From the NCBI GenBank assembly GCA_002293365.1, contig DBDD01000285.1, positions 1 through 7,347 of the forward strand: a stretch of DNA of 7,347 nucleotides, in the 5' to 3' direction. Within the stretch, counting starts at the first letter, position 1, and every line of letters begins with the position of its first letter. The DNA comes from Christensenella sp. UBA941 (lineage in GTDB: Bacteria > Bacillota > Clostridia > Christensenellales > UBA941). Shown in pieces: positions 1-6,052 of this stretch. The translations under genes were made by a program, and so were the position numbers. The notes below the pieces were generated by a model that worked only from the letters and a program-made list of their open reading frames with translations, searched no databases and was not told the origin of the DNA.

Positions 1-213
1 TATGACCATTCCTTTCTGCGAAAGGCGCCTGCAAAGAATGAAACAGCGCGGCACGATTCGCGATGCGTTTGATTTTTTACAATAGAGTGCTAAATCGGCA
101 TAACCTCTATGGCGGCGTGCTAGTGGCGTATTTCAATTTACAATCCTCCCTTTTGTTTTCTCGCGTCCGTTTTTTGATAACCTTGATGTATAAGCCCCTC
201 TTATATCGGGGAA
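1..213. other. Non-coding stretch downstream of the leftward operon
   Basis: No reading frame of useful length is present on either strand. On the minus strand, in the direction of the operon, this follows the stop codon of the last permease. It contains a GGAGG at 149-145 that leads only to a nine-codon frame, a CCCC/GGGG arm pair at 195-211 without a following T run, and at the very left a small hairpin that covers a second Shine-Dalgarno-like sequence. There is no convincing intrinsic terminator, so transcription may continue into a gene just beyond the left edge. A solute-binding protein gene would be a natural neighbour there, but that is only a guess from the usual composition of such operons. 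Confidence 0.6.
10..25 (-). promoter_or_regulatory. Candidate ribosome binding site inside a small hairpin at the left edge
   Basis: On the minus strand, AAAGGA (15-10) is followed by eight bases to the window edge. This is the right distance for a start codon that would begin at the last visible base (A at position 1) and continue outside the window. The same bases form the 3' arm of a perfect 6-bp inverted repeat, CCTTTC-GCA-GAAAGG (25-11), so the site could be partly hidden by secondary structure. A visible ATG at 9-7 abuts AAAGGA with no spacer and is a poor start. The gene it would serve cannot be seen, so this is tentative. Confidence 0.25.
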
Positions 214-1221
214 CTATTCAGCCGTTTTAGGCGAAGCGGGGGCGTGTCTTTTCGTGATAGCGCCGGCTTTCCTGCGTTCGTCAAAACCCACGACGGCAAT
301 CAATACCACGCCGATAAAAATCGTTTGCCAATATGAGTCGACCCCCAGCATGTTCAGGCCGTTGATAACGAGATTCATTAGGAAAACGCCCAATAACGTC
401 CGTATTACGCTACCCTGGCCGCCGAGAATGCTCGTGCCGCCCAAAAGCACCGCCGTCAGTACGTCGAAAGCGGTATTCAACCCTATATCCGGGCTCGCGG
501 ATATCATGCGTGAGGCGAACATCATTCCGCCCAGCGCGGAGAGCATGGCGCATAAAATGTAAACGGATCGTTTTATGAGTCTTGAATTGATACCGGAGAC
601 GCGCGCGGCCTTCTCGTTGCCGCCAACAGCGAATATAAACCGTCCTATCTTTGTTCTTGATAGGATGAAGGTAACTAGCGCGTATACCGCAACAAGGATA
701 TAAACGCTTACGGGGATTCCGACAAAAGTCGCCGTGGCGAATTCGCCGAACCCGTCCGGAAATGTAGCGACCGGCCTGCCGTTCGTGATGCCGTAGACGA
801 TGCTCCTAACGGCGGTCATAGTGCCAAGCGTCGCGATCATGGCCTGTATCTTCATGTTGACGACTAAGAACGCGTTCAACAATCCTACGATCAGCGCGAA
901 GGAGCATCCGATAAGAACAGCCAGGGGGAACGCCATGCCCGAACCGTACATCAATCCGGCCGACGTGGCAACAAGCGCCATAACTGCGCCCACCGAAAGA
1001 TCCATGCCGCCCAGGATGATAACAAGCGTCATGCCCGCCGCCACTACGCCGTCCTCGCACATTCTCGTAATGACCGTTATAAAGTTCCCGAACGTCATGA
1101 AATTTTCGTTCACGAATGCCATGAAGATCATCCATACGATCAAAATTGTAAACAGTACGAACTCGTATGGGTATCTGCTTGCCAAAGCGGAAATCTTATT
1201 CTTGCCGATCGCTTTATTCAT
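214..1221 (-). CDS. CUT2-family sugar ABC transporter permease (RbsC-like), second permease of the leftward operon
   Basis: Inner-membrane permease of the BPD_transp_2/RbsC family, 335 residues, the usual length. It would form half of the sugar channel, probably paired with the permease encoded just before it. The family hallmark GGMDLSVGA is at residues 71-79. A conserved cytoplasmic segment beginning GRFIFAVGGNE and ending VSGIN is at 193-212, and LLGGTSILGGQGS at about 259-271. The chain is strongly hydrophobic from about residue 21 to 318, with a basic cytoplasmic N-terminus and a charged C-terminal tail. The ATG at 1221 is preceded by AGGAG (1234-1230) with an 8-nt spacer, and it overlaps the end of the preceding permease gene by 8 nt (ATGAATAA), so translational coupling is likely. 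Methionine replaces the usual isoleucine in the GGIDLS motif, a mild variation. The substrate cannot be read from the sequence. The family assignment is secure. Confidence 0.95.
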   Translation of the reverse strand: MNKAIGKNKISALASRYPYEFVLFTILIVWMIFMAFVNENFMTFGNFITVITRMCEDGVVAAGMTLVIILGGMDLSVGAVMALVATSAGLMYGSGMAFPLAVLIGCSFALIVGLLNAFLVVNMKIQAMIATLGTMTAVRSIVYGITNGRPVATFPDGFGEFATATFVGIPVSVYILVAVYALVTFILSRTKIGRFIFAVGGNEKAARVSGINSRLIKRSVYILCAMLSALGGMMFASRMISASPDIGLNTAFDVLTAVLLGGTSILGGQGSVIRTLLGVFLMNLVINGLNMLGVDSYWQTIFIGVVLIAVVGFDERRKAGAITKRHAPASPKTAE

Positions 1222-2209
1222 GCCTGTTTCTCCTGTTCATATACGCGTTCCTGACGCTGTCGAGCAGAAGGGCGAGTATGATCACAATGCCGGTGACCGC
1301 GCCCTGCCAGTAGGCGGATATTTTTAGCAGAGTCATGGCGTTTAGTATTAACCCCATGAGTATAGTGCCAAATATCGTTCCCAGCAATCGCCCGCGCCCG
1401 CCGGTTATGCTTATTCCGCCGATAACGGCGGAGGCGATGGCTTGCGTTTCGTAGCCCGTACCCGCGCTCGATTGTACCGCGCTGGTACGCCCGATAAACA
1501 ACATCGCAGCAAAGCCTACCATAGCGCCCACAAGCGCGTAGACCAAAACCTTCATCCGGTTCAGGTTGATGCCGGCGAGCCGCGCGCAGTTCTCATCGCC
1601 GCCTATCGCGTAAATATGCCGGCCAAAGCTGGTGTGATGCATGACGATCATCATAACAAAAGCGATCAGCAGCCAAAAGATCAAGGGGGCCGCCCCTACG
1701 CCAAAGAACAGGTATTCCTTTGGTAATGCGGATTCCCACTGGCCGCCCGTGTAGATGAAAGCGACGCCGCGGTAGACGTTCATCGTGCCAAGCGTTACGA
1801 TGATGGGCGCGATATTCAGCTTTATTATCAGTACGCCGTTTAAAAATCCGCAAATCAGGCCGACCAGCACGGAGATTAAAGTGACAATCAATAGGGGCCA
1901 GCCCAACATGATAAACGTACCCGCGACGGAAACACACAATCCAAGCGAAGCGCCCACGGACAGATCAATGCCGCCGGAAGTAAGCGCTATTGCCATAGCT
2001 ACGGTGATGATCCCGTTGATGGCAATCTGTTTTGTTATGTTCATAAGGTTGTTGCCGTCGAAGAACGTTTGGGAAATCGCGTTGATTACCAGAGCCAATC
2101 CAATGATAAATACAACGATTGGGAACTCGGGCTGAAACAGCAGTTTTTTGAAAAAACCGATGTTCTCCCCAAGCCTTGCCGGCGCCGCTGCCGTTTGATT
2201 TTCTTTCAT
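1214..2209 (-). CDS. CUT2-family sugar ABC transporter permease (RbsC-like), first permease of the leftward operon
   Basis: Inner-membrane permease of the RbsC/AraH family, 331 residues, full length. The diagnostic GGIDLSVGA is at residues 79-87. A GRHIYAIGGDEN...LAGIN segment lies in the middle of the chain and IGGISITGGRGR near the C-terminus. These match the three conserved blocks of its partner, but the two sequences are clearly different proteins, so this is a heteromeric pair and not a recent tandem duplication. The first 30 residues are hydrophilic and cytoplasmic, and the rest is a series of membrane helices. The ATG at 2209 has AAGGAG (2223-2218) with an 8-nt spacer and lies 17 nt after the ATPase stop codon. 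ATPase-permease-permease order is known from E. coli ytfR-ytfT-yjfF (galactofuranose uptake), but similarity of order alone does not establish the substrate. Confidence 0.95.
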   Translation of the reverse strand: MKENQTAAAPARLGENIGFFKKLLFQPEFPIVVFIIGLALVINAISQTFFDGNNLMNITKQIAINGIITVAMAIALTSGGIDLSVGASLGLCVSVAGTFIMLGWPLLIVTLISVLVGLICGFLNGVLIIKLNIAPIIVTLGTMNVYRGVAFIYTGGQWESALPKEYLFFGVGAAPLIFWLLIAFVMMIVMHHTSFGRHIYAIGGDENCARLAGINLNRMKVLVYALVGAMVGFAAMLFIGRTSAVQSSAGTGYETQAIASAVIGGISITGGRGRLLGTIFGTILMGLILNAMTLLKISAYWQGAVTGIVIILALLLDSVRNAYMNRRNRHE

Positions 2210-2226
2210 TCGCTTGACTCCTTTTT

Positions 2227-3717
2227 CTAGGATGATGTCGCCAAAGTGACAATGCTCTCGGCGTTCGCTTCTTCCTTATTTAAGATCGCCATGATTTTGC
2301 CTTCAAACATTACGATCACCCTGTCGGACATGCCCACGATTTCAGGAAGCTCTGAGGAAATCATAACAATGCTGTAGCCTTGCTCCGTCAGCTGATTCAT
2401 CAGGTCGTAGATTTCCGACTTTGCGCCTACGTCTATGCCTCTGGTGGGTTCGTCAAAAATAAGGATGTGCGATTGCGTGTTCATCAATTTAGCCACAACA
2501 ACCTTTTGCTGGTTGCCCCCGCTAAGATTGTTTACCAGTTGATTGCGGCTGGGCGTCCGTATGTGAAGCGAATCGATAAAGCTGTCCACATACTGCCTCT
2601 CCTGCTTTGCGTTTACCACGAGAGGCTGGCTTTTTTCCAGCATTTTGGACATGGAGATATTGGCGGCCACCGACATCCTCAGCAGCAGCCCCTCTTCCTT
2701 TCTATCCTCCGGCAACATTACGATTCCTTTTGTTATCGCATCGCCGGCAGACTTAGGCAACGCTTGCCATTTACCGTCAACGCAAATTTCGCCGCTATCC
2801 GCCGAATCTATGCCGCAGACGGCGCGGGCCATTTCCGTGCGCCCCGCGCCAACCAGCCCATATATCCCTAATATTTCGCCCTTGTGCAAATCCCAGCCGA
2901 TATTCTCGAAGGTGCCCTTGCGCGTCAGGTTGCGTACGGCGAATACCTGCTCGCCCTTCTCGTATGCCCTATTTGGCCACATCGTTGTAATCTCGCGCCC
3001 GACCATCATTTTTATGATGTCGTCCACATTGCTTTCGGCGGTGTTCACGGTAGCGATATGACACCCGTCGCGCAGTATGCTGATCCTGTCGCTAAGCGCA
3101 AATACCTCGTCGAACTTATGGGAGATATAAAGGATAGAAATACCCCGCTCCTTCAGGCGCTTAACAATACCGTAAAGTATCTCCACTTCGCCCTTTGAAA
3201 GCGAGGACGTCGGTTCATCCATGATGATAAGCTTTGCTTTCATCGTTAGAGCCCGGGCAATCTCGACAAGCTGCTGCGTCGCCACGGATAGCCGCGAGAC
3301 TTCCGTAGTAGGCGGAATATGTACGCCTAGCTCGGCTAAAATATCCGTAGCGTCCCGGTATAGCTTTTTCCAATCTATTAAGCCGTTCTTCTTTTTCGGC
3401 TCCCTACCCAGGTAGATATTATCCGCTACCGTGACATTGCTGCACAGCGTCAGCTCCTGATAAATCGTCGCTATACCAAGCTTTTGCGCTTCGTATGGAT
3501 GCGCGATCCGGATGGGCTTGCCTTCGAAAAGCATTTCGCCTTGCCAATCGGTTAATGCGCCCGTCATTAGCTTTATAAGGGTGGATTTTCCCGCTCCGTT
3601 CTCGCCGACAAGCGCCAGCACCTCGCCTCTTTGGATATCGAGGCTGACGTCGTTTAATGCCAGCACTCCGGGGAATTCCTTTGTGATGTGTTCCAGCTGA
3701 AATAGTATTTCAGACAA
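2227..3717 (-). CDS. Sugar ABC transporter ATP-binding protein with two ABC domains (RbsA/MglA family), leftward operon
   Basis: Cytoplasmic ATPase that energises the two permeases encoded downstream; 496 residues, close to the roughly 500 of RbsA/MglA. The first ABC domain has Walker A GENGAGKST (38-46), Q-loop IYQE (85-88), a variant signature LSVATQQ (143-149), Walker B IIMDEP (164-169) and the switch histidine in ISHK (H200). The second has the degenerate Walker A GLVGAGRTE (287-295, Lys replaced by Arg), a canonical LSGGNQQK (398-405), Walker B LIFDEP (419-424), and ISSE where the switch histidine would be. This asymmetry, with one degenerate nucleotide site, is normal for the family. 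The start is TTG at 3717: AGGTGA (3729-3724) lies 6 nt upstream, an in-frame TGA lies just before it, and there is no nearby in-frame ATG. The gene follows the dehydrogenase after 61 nt with no visible terminator. Confidence 0.97.
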   Translation of the reverse strand: MSEILFQLEHITKEFPGVLALNDVSLDIQRGEVLALVGENGAGKSTLIKLMTGALTDWQGEMLFEGKPIRIAHPYEAQKLGIATIYQELTLCSNVTVADNIYLGREPKKKNGLIDWKKLYRDATDILAELGVHIPPTTEVSRLSVATQQLVEIARALTMKAKLIIMDEPTSSLSKGEVEILYGIVKRLKERGISILYISHKFDEVFALSDRISILRDGCHIATVNTAESNVDDIIKMMVGREITTMWPNRAYEKGEQVFAVRNLTRKGTFENIGWDLHKGEILGIYGLVGAGRTEMARAVCGIDSADSGEICVDGKWQALPKSAGDAITKGIVMLPEDRKEEGLLLRMSVAANISMSKMLEKSQPLVVNAKQERQYVDSFIDSLHIRTPSRNQLVNNLSGGNQQKVVVAKLMNTQSHILIFDEPTRGIDVGAKSEIYDLMNQLTEQGYSIVMISSELPEIVGMSDRVIVMFEGKIMAILNKEEANAESIVTLATSS

Positions 3718-3723
3718 TCCGAT

Positions 3724-3729
3724 TCACCT
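3724..3729 (-). promoter_or_regulatory. Ribosome binding site fixing the TTG start of the leftward ATPase gene
   Basis: AGGTGA (within AGAGGTGA) stands 6 nt before TTG at 3717-3715. The in-frame TGA formed by its last three bases excludes any start further upstream. The translated N-terminus from this TTG (SEILFQLEHITKEFPGV) begins at the expected distance from the first ABC-domain strand. Confidence 0.75.
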
Positions 3730-3778
3730 CTCGAGAATAGCTTAGTTGCCTTTCAATATATTACATACCGTTTTCCGG

Positions 3779-4552
3779 CTACCAAACCATATAGCCGCCG
3801 TCAACCTGTATTATCGTTCCGTGGACATAATCGGAGGCGCTGGACGCCAAGTATATAAGCGTTCCCGCCAATTGTTCCGGAACCCCGAACTTCCCGGCGG
3901 GGATCAGGCTGAGGGCCATTTCTTCAAAGCTAGGATCTTTGGCGAAAAACGCCTTGTTGGGGTCTGTCAGGAAATAACCCGGCGCGATAGCGTTAACGTT
4001 TATGCCGTGCTGCGCCCATTCGGCGGAGAGCGCCCTCGTCAGGCCGTCTACGCCTTGCTTGGAAACGTCGTAGGAACCGCCGTGTACGCCTTTATTGATT
4101 ATTTTCCCCGAGATGGAAGACATGTTGATTATCTTGCCGCTCTTCTGTTTGATCATTTCCCGGCCAACAATCTTTGCGCAAGTAAAACTTCCGTTAATAT
4201 TGATGTCTATCACTTTCGCGAATTCCGCAAGCGTGGTGTCCTCCGGCTTTTTATTAACGCGCATCGTTCCCGCGTTGTTTACTAGAATGTCGATTCGGCC
4301 GTATTTTTCTATGCATGCGTCCACCGCCGCCTGTATTTCTTCTTCGTGCGTGATATCGCCGTAGCAGCTCATGCAATCGTAGCCCTTCGCCTTAAGCTCC
4401 CGCTCAACGCGCAACAAGTCTTCCTGTTCAAAGGACAATAAACACAACTTAGCGCCCGATTCCGCCAGTACCGTGGCAAACATTTCGCCCAAGCCCTTGC
4501 TCGCCCCGGTCACAAAAGCAACTTTACCCGTAAGATCAAATAGGTTCAACAT
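3779..4552 (-). CDS. Short-chain dehydrogenase/reductase (SDR), probably acting on a sugar acid or polyol
   Basis: NAD(P)-dependent oxidoreductase of the classical SDR family, 257 residues, full length, cytoplasmic. The cofactor-binding TGASKGLG is at residues 15-22 and NNAG at 92-95. The catalytic tetrad is N118, S146 (in MSSISG), Y161 and K165 (YDVSK). The Ser-to-Tyr spacing is 15, slightly longer than the common 13. The segment after the second strand (S40-F41-E42) has neither the typical arginine of NADP enzymes nor a clear aspartate, so the cofactor is uncertain. The C-terminus ends in a VDGGYMVW tail typical of the gluconate 5-dehydrogenase/KduD/polyol dehydrogenase group. As the first gene of a sugar-uptake operon it probably oxidises or reduces the imported substrate, but the exact reaction cannot be decided. 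The ATG at 4552 has AGGAGG (4564-4559) with a 6-nt spacer. Confidence 0.93.
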   Translation of the reverse strand: MLNLFDLTGKVAFVTGASKGLGEMFATVLAESGAKLCLLSFEQEDLLRVERELKAKGYDCMSCYGDITHEEEIQAAVDACIEKYGRIDILVNNAGTMRVNKKPEDTTLAEFAKVIDININGSFTCAKIVGREMIKQKSGKIINMSSISGKIINKGVHGGSYDVSKQGVDGLTRALSAEWAQHGINVNAIAPGYFLTDPNKAFFAKDPSFEEMALSLIPAGKFGVPEQLAGTLIYLASSASDYVHGTIIQVDGGYMVW

Positions 4553-4710
4553 AAACTACCTCCTAGTATTATTTTTTCGCGTTTAGATTGTTCGCTTTCG
4601 TTTCCGTAATCTATATCTGCAAAACTTTGCGTAATGCATGTAAATCGAACACAGGCGAGTTTAAATATTGTTTGAATCGGAGGTAATAATCGTTATCGCG
4701 TTGGTATTTA

Positions 4711-4738
4711 GCGCCGGCTCCCCAGCCGATTTTTGCGC
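4711..4738. other. GC-rich hairpin in the leader of the leftward operon
   Basis: The inner arms CGGCT (4715-4719) and AGCCG (4724-4728) enclose a CCCC loop. Outer GCGC blocks at 4711-4714 and 4735-4738 can pair as well if ATTTTT (4729-4734) bulges out. On the plus strand the stem is directly followed by ATTTTT, like a short intrinsic terminator, but plus-strand transcription here would be antisense to the leader. On the minus strand no U run follows, so there it is a plain stem-loop about 60-80 nt into the predicted leader RNA. Its function is unknown. Confidence 0.35.
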
Positions 4739-4790
4739 ATGGATGTTGAATGTATTGCTCCTGTTGTCGGATAATGCCGAAAAAGCTTAA

Positions 4791-4809
4791 TTGTGTATAT
4801 TATATACAA
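4791..4809. promoter_or_regulatory. Palindromic operator candidate over the leftward -10 box
   Basis: TTGTGTATA-T-TATATACAA pairs at 8 of 9 arm positions around base 4800. A register shifted by one base (4794-4808, centre 4801) gives a perfect 7-bp-arm palindrome, TGTATAT-T-ATATACA. It covers the -10 region and the expected start of the leftward transcript, a classical repressor position. The TGT...ACA ends resemble operators of GntR-type regulators (FadR subfamily), but that family assignment is only an inference. Confidence 0.6.
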
Positions 4810-4829
4810 CATCCTCGCGTGTTTGTCAA
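4801..4829 (-). promoter_or_regulatory. Sigma-A/sigma-70 promoter of the leftward operon
   Basis: On the minus strand, TTGACA (4829-4824) is followed after exactly 17 nt by TATATA (4806-4801). A perfect TATAAT (4804-4799) is available two bases further on, with a 19-nt spacer. Transcription should begin near 4792-4795, giving a leader of about 240 nt before the dehydrogenase start at 4552. The -10 box lies inside the palindrome at 4791-4809. Confidence 0.7.
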
Positions 4830-4882
4830 GTTCGATTATACTCAAGAGTTTAAGCGCTCCTTGGGCTATGTAAGATTCATGC

Positions 4883-4911
4883 TTGACAAGCGGAAAAAAT
4901 TACTGTATACA
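4883..4911 (+). promoter_or_regulatory. Sigma-A/sigma-70 promoter of the rightward operon
   Basis: TTGACA (4883-4888), a 17-nt spacer containing an A-rich run, then TATACA (4906-4911), one base from consensus. The expected start point is near 4918, leaving a leader of about 140 nt before the permease ATG at 5059. The -10 box is embedded in the perfect palindrome at 4900-4915, so occupancy of that site would exclude RNA polymerase. Confidence 0.7.
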
Positions 4912-4915
4912 GTAA
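4900..4915. promoter_or_regulatory. Perfect 16-bp palindromic operator candidate over the rightward -10 box
   Basis: TTACTGTA/TACAGTAA is a perfect dyad with no central spacer. In random sequence of the length of this intergenic region, a perfect 16-bp palindrome is expected well under once (about 500 positions against 4 to the 8th power). It contains the complete -10 hexamer. It shares the half-site core TGTATA/TATACA with the palindrome at 4791-4809, but with different half-site spacing, so recognition by the same protein is plausible but unproven. Confidence 0.65.
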
Positions 4916-5058
4916 ACAGGGTATTATTTCGTCGAATATTGGCACTGACAGCCATAGATGTCATACAACAGAACGTTAGTATGTATTAAAAGCGCATTAA
5001 TTCAGTTCGTACGGATTTTTTAAAATAAGTTCAGGAGTCTAGCGGAAAGGGTTATATT

Positions 5059-6039
5059 ATGAGCACGAACGAAAGCACGGCGAAGCGCCGTAGTATCACG
5101 GAAATCCTTACACTGTTTTCAAGAGAGTATATGGTTGTCTTCGCGCTGGTCTTCTTGATGATCATCTTTGCAATACTAAAGCCGACGTTTATGACAGGCA
5201 ACAACCTGATGACAATCCTCCTTCAGGCCGTAACGATTTCCATCGTCGCTATTGGCCAAGGCGTGCTGCTGATCACCGGGATGATCGACCTTTCATTCGG
5301 ATTTAATATCTGCCTGAGCTGCTTCATCTCGGCGACGCTGATGAACGATCTGGACTTAAATCCTTGGCTGGCGCTATTAGTCGGCGTTCTGTCCTGCGTA
5401 CTCGTCGGGCTGCTAAACGGCGTGTTTGCCGCGTATGTAAAGGTGCCCCCATTTATTGCGACGCTTGCCATGATGAACGTTTGCAAAGGCTTGTCCAGAA
5501 TCGTTACCAATACGCGGGCGATTGCGCCGCTGCCGGCGGAAATAGGCTTTATCGGCAGAGGCTATCTCGGCCCGTTTCCGTGGTGCGTTCTTATAATGCT
5601 CGCGTTGTTCCTGATAATGCATTTCGTCATGCGCCGAACTAAGCACGGCAGAAATCTTTATGCCATCGGCTCAAATCCGGAGGCCGCGTTCTTTTCAGGA
5701 ATTGACGTAAGGATGAATTACCTGAAAGCATACCTTATCGCGGGGCTGTGCGCCGGTATTAGCGCGGTGATCCTGCTGTCCAGGATGAACTCCGCCAGCG
5801 TAACCAACGGCAACGGCTACGAATTCGAGGCGATGATCGGCTCGGTCGTCGGCGGCGTAAGCCAAAAAGGCGGCAAGGGGCAAATTTTCGGAATTCTATT
5901 CGGCGTCCTGTTCTCAGTCACATTATTTAATGGAATGACAATGCTCAATGTGAACGCGTTCCTTCAGGACGTATTTAAGGGAATCGTGCTGCTTGCGGCG
6001 GTATCCCTCGATATCATTCGAAACACCAGGAAAGTATGA
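5059..6039 (+). CDS. CUT2-family sugar ABC transporter permease (RbsC-like), rightward operon
   Basis: Inner-membrane permease of the RbsC family, 326 residues, full length. It has a charged cytoplasmic N-terminus up to about residue 23 and then mostly hydrophobic helices. The family signature is recognisable but altered: TGMIDLSFGFN at residues 73-83 instead of the common GGIDLSVGS. The other conserved blocks are present, GRNLYAIGSNPEA...FSGID in the middle and VGGVSQKGGKGQ near the C-terminus. It is the first gene of the rightward operon and the only permease before the ATPase. It may act as a homodimer, or a second permease may follow beyond the edge. The ATG at 5059 is preceded by AAAGGG (5046-5051) with a 7-nt spacer. 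The altered signature differs from both leftward permeases and suggests a different substrate, which remains unknown. Confidence 0.94.
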   Translation: MSTNESTAKRRSITEILTLFSREYMVVFALVFLMIIFAILKPTFMTGNNLMTILLQAVTISIVAIGQGVLLITGMIDLSFGFNICLSCFISATLMNDLDLNPWLALLVGVLSCVLVGLLNGVFAAYVKVPPFIATLAMMNVCKGLSRIVTNTRAIAPLPAEIGFIGRGYLGPFPWCVLIMLALFLIMHFVMRRTKHGRNLYAIGSNPEAAFFSGIDVRMNYLKAYLIAGLCAGISAVILLSRMNSASVTNGNGYEFEAMIGSVVGGVSQKGGKGQIFGILFGVLFSVTLFNGMTMLNVNAFLQDVFKGIVLLAAVSLDIIRNTRKV

Positions 6040-6052
6040 AGCGGGTGTCTGA

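Larger units (their letters stand above)
4553..5058. promoter_or_regulatory. Divergent intergenic control region of 506 nt
   Basis: This separates the leftward dehydrogenase-transporter operon from the rightward permease-ATPase operon. It contains two divergent consensus-like promoters whose -35 boxes are 53 nt apart, a palindrome over each -10 box, a leader of about 240 nt towards the dehydrogenase with one GC-rich hairpin, and a leader of about 140 nt towards the right-hand permease. I see no credible gene in it. No regulator gene lies in the window, so the protein that reads these sites must be encoded elsewhere. Confidence 0.75.

Noticed and set aside
195..211. CCCC/GGGG arms just after the last permease as a terminator
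   Set aside because: The stem is only 4 bp with a 9-nt loop and no T run follows on the minus strand.
254..562. Plus-strand reading frames opposite the leftward genes (also 800-1327, 1785-2135, 2380-2871, 2645-3061, 3746-4285) and minus-strand frames opposite the rightward genes
   Set aside because: They are shadow frames of clearly homologous genes, without ribosome binding sites or recognisable domains.
1214..1221. The 8-nt overlap ATGAATAA between the two permease genes as a frameshift or gene fusion
   Set aside because: Both proteins are complete and have their own conserved blocks, and the second has its own ribosome binding site. This is ordinary operon overlap.
3085..3717. Degenerate Walker A (Arg for Lys) and missing switch histidine in the second ATPase domains as inactivating mutations
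   Set aside because: The same asymmetry is normal in the RbsA/MglA family and appears in both ATPases of the window, so it is not a sign of decay.
4686..4790. Small hydrophobic plus-strand frame preceded by GGAGG at 4679-4683
   Set aside because: At the correct distance from GGAGG only ATA or ATC codons are available; the first TTG (4701) is 17 nt away. The frame runs antisense to the leftward leader and has no independent support.
4741..4814. 8-bp inverted repeat GGATGTTG (4741-4748) / CAACATCC (4807-4814)
   Set aside because: One or two such distant 8-bp pairs are expected by chance in about 500 bp, and the right arm lies upstream of the predicted transcript start, so it cannot form an RNA stem.
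4849..4862. cre-like (CcpA) site between the two promoters, core AAGCGCT
   Set aside because: The core fits, but the conserved G on the left and C on the right of the cre consensus are both replaced by T. The match is too weak to call.
4750..4989. 79-codon plus-strand reading frame in the divergent intergenic region
   Set aside because: It runs through both promoters and both palindromes, lacks a ribosome binding site, has a composition unlike the neighbouring genes and shows no recognisable motif. It is most likely a chance frame in AT-rich regulatory DNA.
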